A stretch of 64,000 bases of DNA from Pseudo-nitzschia pungens (Eukaryota > Bacillariophyta > Bacillariophyceae > Bacillariales > Bacillariaceae): positions 4,905,664-4,969,663 of the forward strand of contig CM074764.1 of the NCBI GenBank assembly GCA_037355855.1. The letters run 5' to 3'. A program made the translations under genes and the position numbers. The notes under the pieces are model-generated. The model had not been told where the DNA came from. It searched no databases and saw only the letters and a program-made list of their open reading frames with translations. Shown here piece by piece: positions 43,629 through 57,227 of this stretch (positions are counted from its first letter, which is position 1; each line of letters starts with the position of its first letter).

Positions 43629-44160
43629 AATAAATCTCCTTTTAATTTATCAATAGTCTCATTAATTAGAGCACTTGAACGTTCTTCCGATTTAAATGTT
43701 TCTTGTACACGAGTTAATGTTCGTTGTAATACAAGCGTAATAATTTGCTGTTTAATTTCAACAAATATTTGACGTTCTTTAGAACGGAAAGTTGCTAATG
43801 CACGGTCAAAGCGAACTGTTAAATCTTTTTTAGCTTGAAACGCATCTGATTCAAGTAATACTTTTTTAGTTGCAACAGCTTCATTTTTAATTTCACTGAT
43901 AACAATATTTGCTTGATTCAATTGTTTTTGAGCTTCATCTAGACGTTTCTTCGCTTCGCTTAATCTATCTTCAGCATCTTGAACACCTTTTACAATCGTT
44001 GTTCTTCGTTCTTCTAATAATGATCCTAAAAAGTCTCGACCGGTATAAAATAATATTCAAGCAATGCTGCAATATTAATTAAACCTGTTTCTAGAATATC
44101 GGTATTTAAACTAATGCCTTCATTGGCAAGTAATGTAAAAATCTGATCAAAATTTTCCAT
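43625..44160 (-). CDS. atpF: ATP synthase CF0 subunit b (one frame break)
   Basis: Peripheral-stalk subunit with one N-terminal membrane span and a long coiled coil. It starts [21 protein letters not shown]; the span INIAAL...[12 protein letters not shown] is split by one missing base near 44045-44060. The charged helix follows to the stop at 43625. The span of 536 bases is one short of 179 codons. No intron. Confidence 0.9.
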
Positions 44161-44222
44161 GTTTTCGATTTTTTATCTAAACTGTTCACTTATAGAAAGA
44201 AAAATTACAGTTCACAAAAAAT

Positions 44223-44693
44223 TTAAATTGCTAATCTAGCTTCAATATCTGTCGCTAATGACTGAACAATTTCGTCTAAATTATTAAGTGCAATTTCTTT
44301 TTTAGCAAAAAGATCTTTAGTAATAGTATCTAATAAATTATCAATATATTTTTGAGAAATATTTACTTCTACTTCTAAGATTTCTTTATGAATTTTTTGT
44401 GATTTTGTAATTTCTAATTGAGCTTGTTTACGGACATCCTCTAACTCTTGTTCATATTGTGTTGTTAGTTTATTAGCTTCTGCTAATATTTCTGAAGCTT
44501 CGCTAAGATTTGTTAGAATATATTCTTTTCGCTCTTCAATGATTGTTAATAATGGATTATATAAAATCACATTTAAAAGAATCATTAATAGTAAAAATTG
44601 AATTGCTACTAATGGTAATGTTGCATTTATATCAAATAATCCACCAGGTCCACTAACTTCTGAACTTGAGATTAAAATTGAAAAATTAATCAT
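44223..44693 (-). CDS. atpG: ATP synthase CF0 subunit b'
   Basis: Second b-type stalk subunit, plastid-encoded in red-lineage algae; 156 residues, intact. One membrane span at about 28-48 ([21 protein letters not shown]) is followed by a long amphipathic helix with [17 protein letters not shown]. Between atpH and atpF. Confidence 0.94.
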   Translation of the reverse strand: MINFSILISSSEVSGPGGLFDINATLPLVAIQFLLLMILLNVILYNPLLTIIEERKEYILTNLSEASEILAEANKLTTQYEQELEDVRKQAQLEITKSQKIHKEILEVEVNISQKYIDNLLDTITKDLFAKKEIALNNLDEIVQSLATDIEARLAI

Positions 44694-44786
44694 ATAAAAT
44701 CTATATACTATAGAATTAAAGTTTTGTTAATAAAAACCTGTTAATTAGGTTTTTATTTTGGTGTAAGAATTTCTTACGTCTTAGAA

Positions 44787-45065
<279 letters not shown>

Positions 45066-45095
45066 TTAAAAAATCTAATCTTGGTCAGTCAAAAC

Positions 45096-45824
45096 TTATT
45101 CAAGAGCTTCTGCAATATAAGCAGCAGCTAATGTTGAGAAAATTAAAGCTTGTACTGAACCAGCAAAAATCCCTAATAACATGATTGGTAAAGGAATTAC
45201 CAACGGAACTAATGAAGTTAATACAGTAATTGTTAATTCATCAGCTAAAACATTCCCGAATAATCGGAAACTTAATGATAACGGCTTTGTAAAATCTTCT
45301 AGAATATTAATTGGTAAAAGAAGTGGAATTGGTTGAACATAACGTTTAAAATATCCAAACCCTTTTTTACTTAAACCCGCATAAAAATAAGCAAGTGAAG
45401 TTAATAATGCTAATGCAACTGTTGTATTAATATCATTTGTAGGAGCAGCAAATTCTCCTTCTGGCAATTCAATTAATTTCCAAGGGATAATCGCCCCTGC
45501 CCAGTTACATCCAAAAATAAAGAAGAATAACGTTCCAATAAATGGAATCCATTCTTTATAAAAACTCTCACCTAATTGATCTTTAGCAATGTCAGTTACA
45601 AATTCAACTGCTGTTTCCATAAAATTTTGGAAACCATGGGGAATTCGTTCTGCATTTGAACTACCTAAGAATGCAAACAATAATAATACTGCAAATACAA
45701 ACCAGATAACTACAAGCACTTGACCATGTACTAAAAATCCTGCAAGATTCCAGTAAAAATGTTTTCCAACTTCTGCTTCCGCTAATAGTGTGAACATATT
45801 TGAATCAAACATTTCTGGGTACAA
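45096..45824 (-). CDS. atpI: ATP synthase CF0 subunit a
   Basis: Proton-channel subunit of 242 residues, with five or six membrane spans. The functional arginine lies in the [14 protein letters not shown] segment, and the end [18 protein letters not shown] is typical. First gene of the atp operon, intact. Confidence 0.97.
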   Translation of the reverse strand: MYPEMFDSNMFTLLAEAEVGKHFYWNLAGFLVHGQVLVVIWFVFAVLLLFAFLGSSNAERIPHGFQNFMETAVEFVTDIAKDQLGESFYKEWIPFIGTLFFFIFGCNWAGAIIPWKLIELPEGEFAAPTNDINTTVALALLTSLAYFYAGLSKKGFGYFKRYVQPIPLLLPINILEDFTKPLSLSFRLFGNVLADELTITVLTSLVPLVIPLPIMLLGIFAGSVQALIFSTLAAAYIAEALE

Positions 45825-45931
45825 AAATTTAACTAATTTAGTAAATTACCCAATATTAAAAAATATATAGGAACATGATAGATTATAAATGAATTTATCA
45901 TAATTTAGGGATATATTTATAAAAAAGCTTT

Positions 45932-46689
45932 TTATTTTTTTAACCATTCGTAACCTTTCGCTTCTAGTTGGGTTGCTAAATCAGCTGAACCCGTTTTTGT
46001 AATTTGACCATTTTGCATTACATGGACATAGGTTGGAGTAATATAATCTAATAATCGCTGATAATGAGTAATCAATAAAATTCCTTTCGAGGGACTCATG
46101 AAATTATTGATTCCTGCTGAAATTGTTTTCAATGCATCAATATCTAAGCCTGAATCTGTTTCATCTAAAATCACTAATTCAGAATCCAATAAAATCATTT
46201 GTAGAATCTCATTTCGTTTTTTCTCACCCCCTGAAAATCCTTCATTAACATTTCGATTTAAAAAAGCTGGGGACATCTTAACCAGTTCTAATTTCTCGTT
46301 AATAATTTGAAAGAACTCAATTGGAGTAACTTCAGGTTTATTATAAAATTTTTGTTTCGCATTGTAGGCCAAACGTAGAAAATCTTCATTACTAACACCC
46401 GGAATTTCAATAGGATACTGAAAAGCTAAAAATATTCCTAAATGTGATCTTTCCTCAGGTTCAAGGTCTAAATACTTAGCCCTTTAAAAAGAATCTCACC
46501 ATCTAATACTGAATAGGCAGGATGGCCAGCTAAAACTTTTGAAAAAGTACTTTTTCCTGAACCATTAGGTCCCATAATGGCATGAATTTCACCTTGATTG
46601 ATTTTTAAGTTAAAATCTTTTAAAATTTCATTTTCATTGATAGAAACGTGTAAATTTTTGACTTCTAAAAGAGTTAAATTTGAATTCAT
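45932..46689 (-). CDS. sufC: Fe-S cluster assembly ATPase SufC (one frame break)
   Basis: ABC-type ATPase of the SUF scaffold complex. Walker A GPNGSGKS is in the N-terminal part. The ABC signature FSGGEKKR and Walker [13 protein letters not shown] are in the rest. The two parts are out of frame by one base near 46470-46485; the span of 758 bases is one short of 253 codons. Its ATG overlaps the sufB stop by one base (TAATG). Confidence 0.93.
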
Positions 46690-48149
46690 TAGCCAACACT
46701 TCCTTCTAATTTTAAAGTTAATAAGTTATCTGCTTCTGCAGCAAATTCAAGAGGTAATTCTGTGAAAATTTCACGACAAAAACCGCTGATCATTAATTCA
46801 ACAGCTTTTTCTAATTCTATACCACGCTGTAAAAAGTAAAAAATTTGTTCTTCACCAATTTTGGAAGTTGAAGCTTCGTGTTCAATTTTTGTCGTTGAAT
46901 TATAAACAGAAATAAATGGGAATGTATTTGCATTGGATAAATTACCAATTAATAATGAATCACATTGAGAATAATTACGTGCACCATGAGCCTTATTCAA
47001 TACATTTACAAATCCACGGTAACTATTTTTAGATTTACCAGCAGAAATACCTTTGGAGATAATTCGACTTCGTGAATTTTTACCAATATGCATCATTTTT
47101 GTTCCCGTATCCGCTTGCTGATAATTATTCGTTAATGCAACGGAATAAAACTCACCTTGTGAGTTATCACCCATTAAAACACAACTTGGGTATTTCCATG
47201 TGATTGCAGATCCCGTTTCAACTTGTGTCCAGGAAATTTTTGAATTGGCTCCAGCACATAAACCACGTTTAGTCACAAAGTTATAAATTCCCCCCTTACC
47301 ATATTCATTTCCTGAATACCAATTCTGAACTGTTGAATATTTAATTGTGGCATTTTCTAAAGCTACTAATTCAACAACAGCTGCATGAAGTTGATTGGTA
47401 TCATACTGAGGAGCAGTACAACCTTCTAAATAATTAACTTGGCTATTTTTTTCAGCAATTAATAATGTGCGTTCAAACTGTCCTGAATTTTCATCATTGA
47501 TTCTAAAATATGTAGAAATATCTAATGGACAAATTGTATCCTCGGGAATATAACAAAACGATCCATCCGTAAATACCGCCGAATTTAATGCCGAAAAATA
47601 ATTATCTCCAATTGGTACAACTGAACCTAAGTATTTTTTAATTAATTCAGGTGAATGATGAACCGCTTCTGAAATTGATGAAAAAATAATTCCATATTTA
47701 CTTAATTCATCTTGAAATGTTGTTCCTACTGAAACACTATCGAATACCACATCAACAGCAACATTTGCTAATCGTTTTTGTTCCGTTAATGAAATTCCTA
47801 ATTTTTCAAAAGTTTGCAGTAATTCTGGATCAACTTCATTTAAATCTTGTAATTTCTTTTTAGATTTAGGCGCGGAATAATAAACAATTTCTTGATAATT
47901 AATTTGTGGAAATTTTAAATAAGCCCATTCAGGCTCAGACATTTGTTTCCATCTTTTGTATGCCTTTAAACGAAATTCTAACAAAAATTCTGGTTCTTGT
48001 TTTTTCTTTGAAATCAAGGTAACCGTTTGTTCATTTAGTCCTTTCTTAATAATATCTTTTTCAATATTTGTTGAAAATCCATATTGGTAGGTTTTATTTA
48101 CCAATTTAGTAATATTGGTATTTAAAACTTTATTTGATTGGTTAATCAT
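46689..48149 (-). CDS. sufB: Fe-S cluster assembly scaffold SufB
   Basis: Scaffold on which SufBCD builds Fe-S clusters for photosystem I and other stromal proteins. The 486 residues are intact, with [11 protein letters not shown] near the start, the beta-helix core, a cysteine in [10 protein letters not shown] and the C-terminal [15 protein letters not shown]. sufD is not plastid-encoded here. The gene is also called ycf24. Confidence 0.95.
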   Translation of the reverse strand: MINQSNKVLNTNITKLVNKTYQYGFSTNIEKDIIKKGLNEQTVTLISKKKQEPEFLLEFRLKAYKRWKQMSEPEWAYLKFPQINYQEIVYYSAPKSKKKLQDLNEVDPELLQTFEKLGISLTEQKRLANVAVDVVFDSVSVGTTFQDELSKYGIIFSSISEAVHHSPELIKKYLGSVVPIGDNYFSALNSAVFTDGSFCYIPEDTICPLDISTYFRINDENSGQFERTLLIAEKNSQVNYLEGCTAPQYDTNQLHAAVVELVALENATIKYSTVQNWYSGNEYGKGGIYNFVTKRGLCAGANSKISWTQVETGSAITWKYPSCVLMGDNSQGEFYSVALTNNYQQADTGTKMMHIGKNSRSRIISKGISAGKSKNSYRGFVNVLNKAHGARNYSQCDSLLIGNLSNANTFPFISVYNSTTKIEHEASTSKIGEEQIFYFLQRGIELEKAVELMISGFCREIFTELPLEFAAEADNLLTLKLEGSVG

Positions 48150-49933
<1,784 letters not shown>

Positions 49934-49970
49934 TAAATTACTTTTAAAAAATTAAAGGAGTATTTGAATA

Positions 49971-50390
49971 GTGAGACTTACACAAGGTTGTTTCTCGTTC
50001 TTACCAGATTTAACTGATGAACAAATTGAAAAGCAAATTGCTTACGCTATTAGCCGCGGTTTAGCAATGAACGTTGAATGGACAGATGATCCACACCCAC
50101 GTAATAGTTACTGGGAATTATGGGGTTTACCTTTATTCGATATTAAAGATTCTGCATCTGTAATGTTCGAATTAAAAGAAGCTCGTAAAGCATGTGCTGC
50201 TGGTTACATCCGTATTAACGCATTTGATGCAAGTTACGGTACTGAAAGTTGTGTTATGTCATTTATCGCAAACCGTCCAGCAAACGAACCAGGTTTCTAC
50301 TTAGAGCGTACAGAACGTGAAGGTCGTTTCATTCAATACACAATTAAATCATACAGTGTTCAAGCTAATCCAGAAGGTGCTCGTTACTAA
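49971..50390 (+). CDS. rbcS: Rubisco small subunit, red type (GTG start)
   Basis: 139-residue small subunit encoded in the plastid, as in red-lineage algae. It starts at GTG 49971 (RLTQGCFSFLPDLTDEQ), with AAGGAG about ten bases upstream; no ATG is available at the family start. The long C-terminal beta-hairpin extension of red-type enzymes is present (ERTEREGRFIQYTIKSYSVQ). Co-transcribed with rbcL. Confidence 0.96.
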   Translation: MRLTQGCFSFLPDLTDEQIEKQIAYAISRGLAMNVEWTDDPHPRNSYWELWGLPLFDIKDSASVMFELKEARKACAAGYIRINAFDASYGTESCVMSFIANRPANEPGFYLERTEREGRFIQYTIKSYSVQANPEGARY

Positions 50391-50460
50391 TATTATTAGT
50401 AATTGTGCTAGGATTAACTTCTAATAATTAACTTAAACGTTATTTATTCACATTGATTCT

Positions 50461-50502
50461 AAATTTTTGGACAAGAGTTTTTGTACTCTTGTCCAAAAAT
50501 TT
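50461..50502 (+). terminator. rbcS terminator hairpin
   Basis: AAATTTTTGGACAAGAGT, a 6-base loop, then ACTCTTGTCCAAAAATTT followed by T residues: a perfect 18-bp stem about 70 bases after rbcS. Confidence 0.88.
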
Positions 50503-50667
50503 TTTACTATCACAAAATATTCTAAAAATGACCAACATATCCCTATAACATAGAAGTACTTGATGATTTAAAGGGTTATTGATAGTATTCTTAATCTATT
50601 AAAAACTAAATTTATTTTTATTATATTTAAATATGATATTATCAGAAATTTCTATTACTTTAAAAAT

Positions 50668-50703
50668 GAAAGTTAGATTTAAATATTTTTAAATCTAACT
50701 TTC
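50668..50703 (-). terminator. psaJ terminator hairpin
   Basis: GAAAGTTAGATTTAAA, a 4-base loop, then TTTAAATCTAACTTTC: a perfect 16-bp stem 7 bases past the psaJ stop. Confidence 0.8.
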
Positions 50704-50710
50704 TTCATAT

Positions 50711-50837
50711 CTAGAAATATAATCCTAACATATCTGGGAAAAAAACGATTAATCTCAATGATAAAACCTGCGGTAAATGTCATCCAAATCGTTAGAAGAA
50801 CAGGAGCAGTTGATAAATATTTTTGTAAGTCTTCCAT
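50711..50837 (-). CDS. psaJ: Photosystem I subunit IX
   Basis: Small single-span subunit of about 41 residues, [19 protein letters not shown], ending [10 protein letters not shown]. It lies downstream of psaF, the standard psaF-psaJ order. Confidence 0.93.
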
Positions 50838-50904
50838 AAAAATTAAGTTAAAGTAAATAATTTACTATTGTTAAATAATATTGAACATGTTGATCATTAA
50901 AAAA

Positions 50905-51462
50905 TTAACGAGGTGAAACAGTCACTTCACTATCTGGTGCTACTAACTCACCACTAATTAATTCTTGCCATGCTGAAATTGGCCAAATGTAACCTGTAGT
51001 CATAATTTTTAAAGCTAATGGAACATTGATAATGATTTCATTTTCTGCTGGATTTTTAGTTGTACTTACTGCACGTAAATATTTACGACCAACCCAACCA
51101 ATCCAACCAGAAATATAGATGAATCCAAAACCAGGTAAAATGAATTCTGCAGCGTGACTCCATCTACCATCTGCAATTAAATGTGGTAGACCATCAGTTC
51201 CACATAATAATTCTGATCGACTATACTTATCAAAACGAGCTTTAGTTCGATCAATTTGTTGTTGTAGTGCTAAAGCTGGAGGTGAATCTGCTTCGTACTG
51301 TTTCATTCTTAATTCTAACTTTTTAACACTACCATTTAATCTTTTTGTAAAAGCTGGCGACTCACTACATTTTTTTAATCCTCCGATCTCAGCAAAAGCT
51401 TGATTTGGAGTAAAGACTAATAATAATGCAAAAAAGGAAGCAATTATATTAAAACGTTTCAT
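50905..51462 (-). CDS. psaF: Photosystem I subunit III (plastocyanin/cytochrome c6 docking)
   Basis: 185 residues: a cleavable lumenal signal peptide (about 1-24, ending NQAFA), a lumenal domain with a lysine-rich helix ([18 protein letters not shown]) that docks cytochrome c6, a conserved [10 protein letters not shown], and one membrane span near 95-120. Upstream of psaJ. Confidence 0.96.
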   Translation of the reverse strand: MKRFNIIASFFALLLVFTPNQAFAEIGGLKKCSESPAFTKRLNGSVKKLELRMKQYEADSPPALALQQQIDRTKARFDKYSRSELLCGTDGLPHLIADGRWSHAAEFILPGFGFIYISGWIGWVGRKYLRAVSTTKNPAENEIIINVPLALKIMTTGYIWPISAWQELISGELVAPDSEVTVSPR

Positions 51463-51676
51463 AATTAGTAACTGAGTTAAAATTTTAAATTTATTTTTGG
51501 TAAACGATTTTAAAGAAAAAACTAAAATTATTACTATATATATTACTGTAGTTTAAAAAAATTTTTTGTTTAATATATTAATTAGAATTAGTTTGCAATA
51601 AATAAAAAATAAATATTATTGGACGCTCGAACCCATTTTATAATAAAAAGGTTCGAACATCTATATAGACTTTAAA

Positions 51677-51793
51677 TTATTCGAAATCTTTACGATTTGG
51701 GTTTCTTGATGGATCACCTGAAAGAAGTCCAAAAATAAATAAAGAGACAAAGAAGATAACCGTTGTATAAACTAAAATTTTTAAAGTTAGCAT
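51677..51793 (-). CDS. psbI: Photosystem II protein I
   Basis: 38-residue single-span protein, [20 protein letters not shown], with the [14 protein letters not shown] tail. Intact and too short for a default ORF search. Confidence 0.95.
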   Translation of the reverse strand: MLTLKILVYTTVIFFVSLFIFGLLSGDPSRNPNRKDFE

Positions 51794-51931
51794 TTTATTT
51801 TTCTTAAAAGTTATTTTTAATAGTATGTATTATACTAAAATAAAATGATTCTAAATTATTTTTAGTTTTTTTGAAGAAGACTAAAAATTTGCATTCATAT
51901 CTGATCTTTAGTTTACCAGAAAATAGCATTC

Positions 51932-52288
51932 TCAAACTTTTTCCGGACGGCAAATTAAAGACATTTTAAAAACATTTAAATGGTATTCTTTGGTCGATAA
52001 ACTCTGTGTTCCAGGTTTATTCTGTTGCTTTTTCAAAATTTTTAAACGCCCTTGAACAAGGACATAATCACCTTTCTGATAATAAGTTTGTGCTTGTGTT
52101 CCCAATGCACCAAAAAAATAGATCATAACTCGTGTCAAAGGCTTTTGTTTCGTACTTTTTGGTCGAGCCGGAGCTAACCTAGTTTCACAAAAGACAACAT
52201 TATTTTTTTGCGGTTGTACATAATATGTTCTGAAATCGCCAGTCAATTTGACTAATCCTAAGAAATAACTTGTAGTCCCAAATCTCAT
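51932..52288 (-). CDS. ycf41: Ycf41, OB-fold protein of the single-strand-binding type
   Basis: 118-residue protein conserved in red-lineage plastids. The pattern GDYVLVQGRLKIL, preceded by five predicted beta strands, resembles primosomal/single-strand DNA-binding proteins. That role is inferred from fold similarity. It stands between ycf39 and psbI. Confidence 0.75.
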   Translation of the reverse strand: MRFGTTSYFLGLVKLTGDFRTYYVQPQKNNVVFCETRLAPARPKSTKQKPLTRVMIYFFGALGTQAQTYYQKGDYVLVQGRLKILKKQQNKPGTQSLSTKEYHLNVFKMSLICRPEKV

Positions 52289-52296
52289 TGTTTAAT

Positions 52297-53255
52297 CTAG
52301 ATTATTAAATTTCGTTGTTTTTGAACATCTTCAAAATTAATATCGCGTAAACGTTTTAATAAACGAATAAAATATTCTAAGAAGTAATCATCTAATTGCA
52401 CTATTTCATCTGAATCTACTTTAAATAATTTATATAAATCAAAAGTTGATTTTGAAAAATTATTTTCGGTATTTAAAATTTCAACAAATGCTAGACGATC
52501 ACTGATATTTTGACCCCACTCGAAAAATCCAAGAAATTACTAATTAATTTTAATACAATTAATGGAACACGTTGAACACGTGCAGTTTTGCCCAGCTAAT
52601 TGCTCACATAACATAATAATTTCCGATGAAACCCAACCTTTTAAGCCACTTAAGAAGAAGGTTTGATTGATTGTTTGTGGAATTTGTAAAGATCGAAGAC
52701 TAAATTTTGCAATATCTTGTGTATCCATATACGCAATATAAGTATTTTCATTTGTTACCCATATTGGTAAATTTTCTAAAATTGGAATTGCATACTGTTC
52801 AATTAATCCTTGATAAAAACCAGTTAATCGAAAGATTGTATATGGAATGTTTGAAGCTTCCAATTTTTTTCAATTCCATATTTTAATTTCATCAATGGAA
52901 TATTTTCAAATTGCTCCACATTTTGAGCAGAGAAAAAGATAAAGCGTTGAATATTTGCTGCTTTTGCAGCATCAATTAAAGCTATTTTGCCATCCCAATC
53001 AACTTTTTTTAATGATTCTAATTCATTTGGACGACTTGTAGACGCATCAATAACAGCCGTAATTCCTTTAAAACAAGGTGGTAATGTTTCCGGTTTTGTT
53101 AAATCTCCATATACTAACTCAACTCCCCATTCTTTCAAGAAATTTGCTTTTCGGAAGTTACGAACCATACAACGAACTGGGTAACCTTTTAACAAAGCTT
53201 GTAAAACCATTTGTCGACCCAGTGTTCCTGTTCCTCCAATAATTAATAAACTCAT
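52297..53255 (-). CDS. ycf39: NAD(P)-binding protein Ycf39 (frame broken)
   Basis: Atypical short-chain dehydrogenase (NmrA-like), about 319 residues, linked to early photosystem II assembly and chlorophyll handling in cyanobacteria. It starts [15 protein letters not shown], the dinucleotide-binding GxxGxxG. Two breaks, near 52850 and 52530, split it. The span of 959 bases is one short of 320 codons. The C terminus ends [11 protein letters not shown]. Confidence 0.88.
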
Positions 53256-53260
53256 AATAT

Positions 53261-54143
53261 TTAAAATTCTTTAATCATTAAAAACTGTACTTTGTAAATA
53301 TCTTCGGCTTCTAAATTTACTAACTCTTTTTTAGTTAAGACTTGGCCACGACTATCAAAAATTCGATTTGCTTGACGCATACGAGCTCGATCTAAAGCAT
53401 TTTTTCACACTTCTTGCATTTGCAAATAAAGGTTTTTCTTTTCGCTTCGTAATATATTGTGATAATGCAACTTCAGCTTCTGGAGTTAATTTATATTGTG
53501 ATCATCTAACATAATTTTAGCAATTTGTAGTAACTCATCTACACTATAATCAGGGAAATCAATATGATTTGCAATACGTGACGATAATCCTGGATTTGAA
53601 TCATAAAATTTATCCATTGGTTCTTTATAGCCAGCTAAAATAACAACTAATTCATCACGTTGGTTTTCCATAACTTGCAATAAAATTTCAATTGCCTCTG
53701 CCCCATAATCTCTTTCATTATCAGGCTTGTATAAGTAGTAAGCTTCATCAATAAAATAAAACTCCACCCATTGCCTTTTTAAGAACTTCCTTAGTTTTTG
53801 GAGCTGTGTGACCAATATATTGTCCAACTAAATCATCACGTGTTACGGTTAAAAGATGACCTTTCGCGATATACCCTAATTGATATAAAATATCAGCCAT
53901 TTTTAATCCTACTGTAGTCTTACCAGTTCCCGGACTACCTGTGAAAGACATATGTAACCCTGGATTAGCTGATGTAATACCTAAATTACGTCGTAATTTA
54001 TCGATTAATAATAATGCGGCAATCTCTCGGATTCTTGATTTTACTGGAGCTAAACCAACTAATTCTTCATCTAATAAATTTAAAATTTTTGCAATTTCAG
54101 TTTTAGCGTACTCTTCTTGTAAATTAATAGGTGATGTGTTCAT
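53261..54143 (-). CDS. cbbX: Red-type Rubisco activase CbbX (frame broken)
   Basis: AAA+ motor that remodels inhibited red-type Rubisco by pulling the RbcL C-terminal tail. Walker A GSPGTGKT is at 69-76; the Walker B segment runs across a break near 53755 into IDEAYYLY. The arginine-finger region [18 protein letters not shown] follows. A second break, near 53500, and another near 53405 precede the C-terminal helices. The span of 883 bases is one over 294 codons. Functionally paired with rbcL-rbcS in this window. Confidence 0.93.
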
Positions 54144-54237
54144 AAAAATGAATTATAAGATTGAATAAATAAACTTTTATATGTAAAACTAGGTAAAAGC
54201 AACTAGTTTTACAAATTTATACTATTGTATGTAGTAT

Positions 54238-54687
54238 TTAATTGAATGTAAAAGTTGGTATACTTGATAAACAAATAAATGCAAATCCTGCACTTCCACA
54301 TGCTCCAACGAAAAATCCACCTTTAAATCGGTTCCAAGCTTTTCTAGTTTGAAGATTATTTTCAGAGCTTGATTTTTCTTGACCAAATGTGGCAATACCA
54401 TAAATCGTTAATCCTAATGTTAAGATAAGAATTAATCCGATTGTTGAAAGGAAACCAGCAAGTAATGCAATATCAGAATTACGCAATGGACCTAATAAAG
54501 CAAATGGACCGATTAAAAAATAACCATGTGCTAAACCAATTTCCAGCCCACGTAACAAAGGTGTTAAACCAAATCGGTATGCTGGTAAATTTTGTAAAAG
54601 TGCACGTGTCGCCGCAGATGATGTTATTGGTGTTGCTAAATGACCTACAAATGGATCATCATTATAAGGTTTAATAAAATTAGCCAT
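54238..54687 (-). CDS. psaL: Photosystem I subunit XI
   Basis: 149 residues with two or three membrane spans. Motifs [15 protein letters not shown] and [20 protein letters not shown] are typical. Intact, with no visible break. Confidence 0.96.
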   Translation of the reverse strand: MANFIKPYNDDPFVGHLATPITSSAATRALLQNLPAYRFGLTPLLRGLEIGLAHGYFLIGPFALLGPLRNSDIALLAGFLSTIGLILILTLGLTIYGIATFGQEKSSSENNLQTRKAWNRFKGGFFVGACGSAGFAFICLSSIPTFTFN

Positions 54688-54870
54688 AAAGTTAATTCAA
54701 AGATTAGTTAAATTAATAAGAAAATTGTTTAATTAAATTGAATATAAGGTTAGTTAGAATTTAACAAAAAATTCTATTAACCAAAATTTTTATATAGATT
54801 ACTATATAATATATATTAATATACAGAAAAATTTTTATAAATTTCATTTAAATAAAATAAAAAGGTTTTT

Positions 54871-54966
54871 ATGACAGTTGCTATCGATTATTTTTTACTA
54901 GTAGGTTTTTGTTTCGCTCTTTCATCGGGTTTATTTTTAGGATTAAAATCAATTAAATTAATTTAA
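54871..54966 (+). CDS. petL: Cytochrome b6f subunit VI
   Basis: 31-residue single-span peptide, MTVAIDYFLLVGFCFALSSG, ending GLKSIKLI. The size and the KLI end fit PetL. It lies just upstream of ycf4 on the plus strand. Confidence 0.8.
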   Translation: MTVAIDYFLLVGFCFALSSGLFLGLKSIKLI

Positions 54967-54983
54967 TTAAAGACTAGGATCAA

Positions 54984-55529
54984 ATGCAAAATGAAATTCG
55001 TCGAGATGAGATTATAGGGTCAAGACGGTTTAGTAACTATTTTTGGTCAGTGGTTTTATTTCTAGGAGGAATAGGTTTTTTACTAGCCGGTCTTTCTAGC
55101 TATTTCAAAATTAATTTATTACCTTTTACAAATTCAACTGAATTAGTTTTTATCCCGCAAGGGTTAGTAATGATGTTTTATGGTACTTTAAGTTTTGGAA
55201 TAAGTATTTATATCATTGCAACTGTACTTTTAGATATTGGCGGAGGTTATAATGAATATAATCGAATTGAAAGTCTGGTAAAGATTGTTCGAAAAGGATT
55301 TCCTGGTAAAAATCGTGAAATTCTTCTAACCTACCCCTTATCAAATATCAAGTACATTGGTATTAAAATCACAGAAGGATTAAATCCAACACGAAGTATT
55401 TATTTGTGTTTAAAAGATGACCGTAAGATACCTTTAACACCCGTTCAAGAACCAACTTCCATTTCAAATTTAGAAGAAGAAGCAGCTAGTTTGGCAAAAT
55501 TTCTTAATTTGAAATTAGAAAATATTTAA
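54984..55529 (+). CDS. ycf4: Photosystem I assembly protein Ycf4
   Basis: 181-residue thylakoid protein needed for photosystem I assembly. Two membrane spans (about 22-42 and 65-85) are followed by a stromal domain with GGYNEYNRIESLVKIVRKGFPGKNR. It follows petL by 17 bases. Confidence 0.94.
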   Translation: MQNEIRRDEIIGSRRFSNYFWSVVLFLGGIGFLLAGLSSYFKINLLPFTNSTELVFIPQGLVMMFYGTLSFGISIYIIATVLLDIGGGYNEYNRIESLVKIVRKGFPGKNREILLTYPLSNIKYIGIKITEGLNPTRSIYLCLKDDRKIPLTPVQEPTSISNLEEEAASLAKFLNLKLENI

Positions 55530-55582
55530 GATTTTATTGCTTTTATGTCAGCATAATTTTATAATATTCTTAATATTATTAT

Positions 55583-55653
55583 GCGGGCATAGTTTAGTGG
55601 TAAAACCTTAGCCTTCCAAGCTAATGATGGGGGTTCGATTCCCCCTGCCCGCT
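55583..55653 (+). tRNA. trnG-UCC: tRNA-Gly (UCC)
   Basis: 71-nt cloverleaf with a GCGGGCA/TGCCCGC acceptor and anticodon TCC in TAGCCTTCCAAGCTA. Intron-free. Confidence 0.95.
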
Positions 55654-55703
55654 TTCATATAACACTTTGAATGAGCAACAATTTTTTTATAGAGGAATAT
55701 ATT

Positions 55704-55958
55704 ATGTCTGGTGGATCTACAGGTGAACGTCCGTTCTCAGATATTATTACTAGTGTACGTTACTGGATTATTCACAGTATCACAATCCCATCACTTTTCG
55801 TATCGGGTTGGTTATTCGTTAGTACAGGATTAGCATATGATGTATTTGGAACTCCACGTCCAAATGAATACTTTACTCAAGATCGTCAACAAATTCCATT
55901 AGTGAATGACCGTTTCAGTGCGAAACAAGAATTAGAAGATTTAACTAAAGGTTTATAA
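55704..55958 (+). CDS. psbE: Cytochrome b559 alpha subunit
   Basis: 84-residue photosystem II heme protein. The start at 55704 ([14 protein letters not shown]), behind a GAGGA motif, is the family start; the frame upstream is not used. The heme-ligand histidine lies in [11 protein letters not shown]. Confidence 0.97.
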
Positions 55959-56108
<150 letters not shown>

Positions 56109-56140
56109 ATTAATATATATATTATAGTAATACGAGGTAA

Positions 56141-56263
<123 letters not shown>

Positions 56264-56289
56264 TCTTTATATACTAGGAGCTTTTTTTT

Positions 56290-56409
56290 ATGGCAAATAC
56301 AGGTAGAATCCCGTTATGGCTTGTAGGTTTAGTAGGTGGATTAGCAGTAATTACAATGCTTGCTTTATTTATTTATGGTGCATATTCTGGTTTAGGTTCA
56401 TCATTATAA
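56290..56409 (+). CDS. psbJ: Photosystem II protein J
   Basis: 39 residues, [20 protein letters not shown], ending [10 protein letters not shown]. Last gene of psbE-F-L-J, preceded by TAGGAG. Confidence 0.96.
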   Translation: MANTGRIPLWLVGLVGGLAVITMLALFIYGAYSGLGSSL

Positions 56410-56416
56410 GTAATCA

Positions 56417-56453
56417 AATTTAGTACATAAAATAATTTTTTATGTACTAAATT
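56417..56453 (+). terminator. psbEFLJ terminator hairpin
   Basis: AATTTAGTACATAAAA, a 5-base loop, then TTTTATGTACTAAATT: a perfect 16-bp stem 7 bases past the psbJ stop. Confidence 0.85.
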
Positions 56454-56599
56454 ATTTGGAATACCTTTCGTTATTAATCTATTAATAGTGTTATAAATAC
56501 AATATTTTAGAAATAAAAATTGATCTAGAAACTATTAGCGATCATAAACTAAAGCTAAAAAAGAAATTATTTTATTATTAATTTTGAAATTATTGGAAT

Positions 56600-56670
56600 T
56601 GGGTTGCCTGGGACTCGACCCAGAACAAATCGGTTAAAAGCCGAGTACTCTACCATTGAGTTAGCAACCC
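56600..56670 (-). tRNA. trnK-UUU: tRNA-Lys (UUU)
   Basis: Cloverleaf with a GGGTTGC/GCAACCC acceptor, discriminator A and anticodon TTT in CGGCTTTTAACCG. No intron and no matK. Confidence 0.94.
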
Positions 56671-56879
56671 TTAAGCTGTGCTACACAATACATAATAACA
56701 TAAAAATATCAAACTAGTAAAGTTTTTATTTATAATCTTTTCGAAAATATTTAAATTTACAAAGCTCAAGTAAAAGAATATTTTTACTTTATTAATTTTT
56801 AAGTAGAATTATAACTAATATTAGTGGTTATTATATTACTTAAAATTTTATTAAAAAATTGATAATAAGGATTTAAAAA

Positions 56880-56984
56880 ATGGTTAATTGGCAAATTATA
56901 GGACAATTGGTAGCAACAGGTGTTATTATGTTATCTGGTCCTGCTATTATTGTTTTATTAGCGTTAAAAAAAGGCAATTTATAA
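56880..56984 (+). CDS. psb30: Photosystem II protein Psb30 (Ycf12)
   Basis: 34-residue single-span subunit, [20 protein letters not shown], ending LLALKKGNL. Located upstream of psbZ. Confidence 0.92.
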   Translation: MVNWQIIGQLVATGVIMLSGPAIIVLLALKKGNL

Positions 56985-57035
56985 TTTAATATCTATTTCA
57001 TTTCGATCATCTATAAAAACATTTAAAAAATATTT

Positions 57036-57221
57036 ATGATAACTTTATTAACAGTTTTATTCGTTTTAATTTCATTAGCATTAGTTGTAACAGTTCCAGT
57101 AGCTTTAGCAACACCAGGTGAATGGGAAAGCTCAAAAGACAACTTCACTACTATTTTTAAAGCGTGGGTTGCTTTAGTATTTGTAATTGCTACAGCAGAT
57201 GGTATTACGAATTCGCTTTAA
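57036..57221 (+). CDS. psbZ: Photosystem II protein Z
   Basis: 61 residues with two membrane spans and the [13 protein letters not shown] connecting loop typical of PsbZ (Ycf9). Confidence 0.96.
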   Translation: MITLLTVLFVLISLALVVTVPVALATPGEWESSKDNFTTIFKAWVALVFVIATADGITNSL

Positions 57222-57227
57222 ATAATT

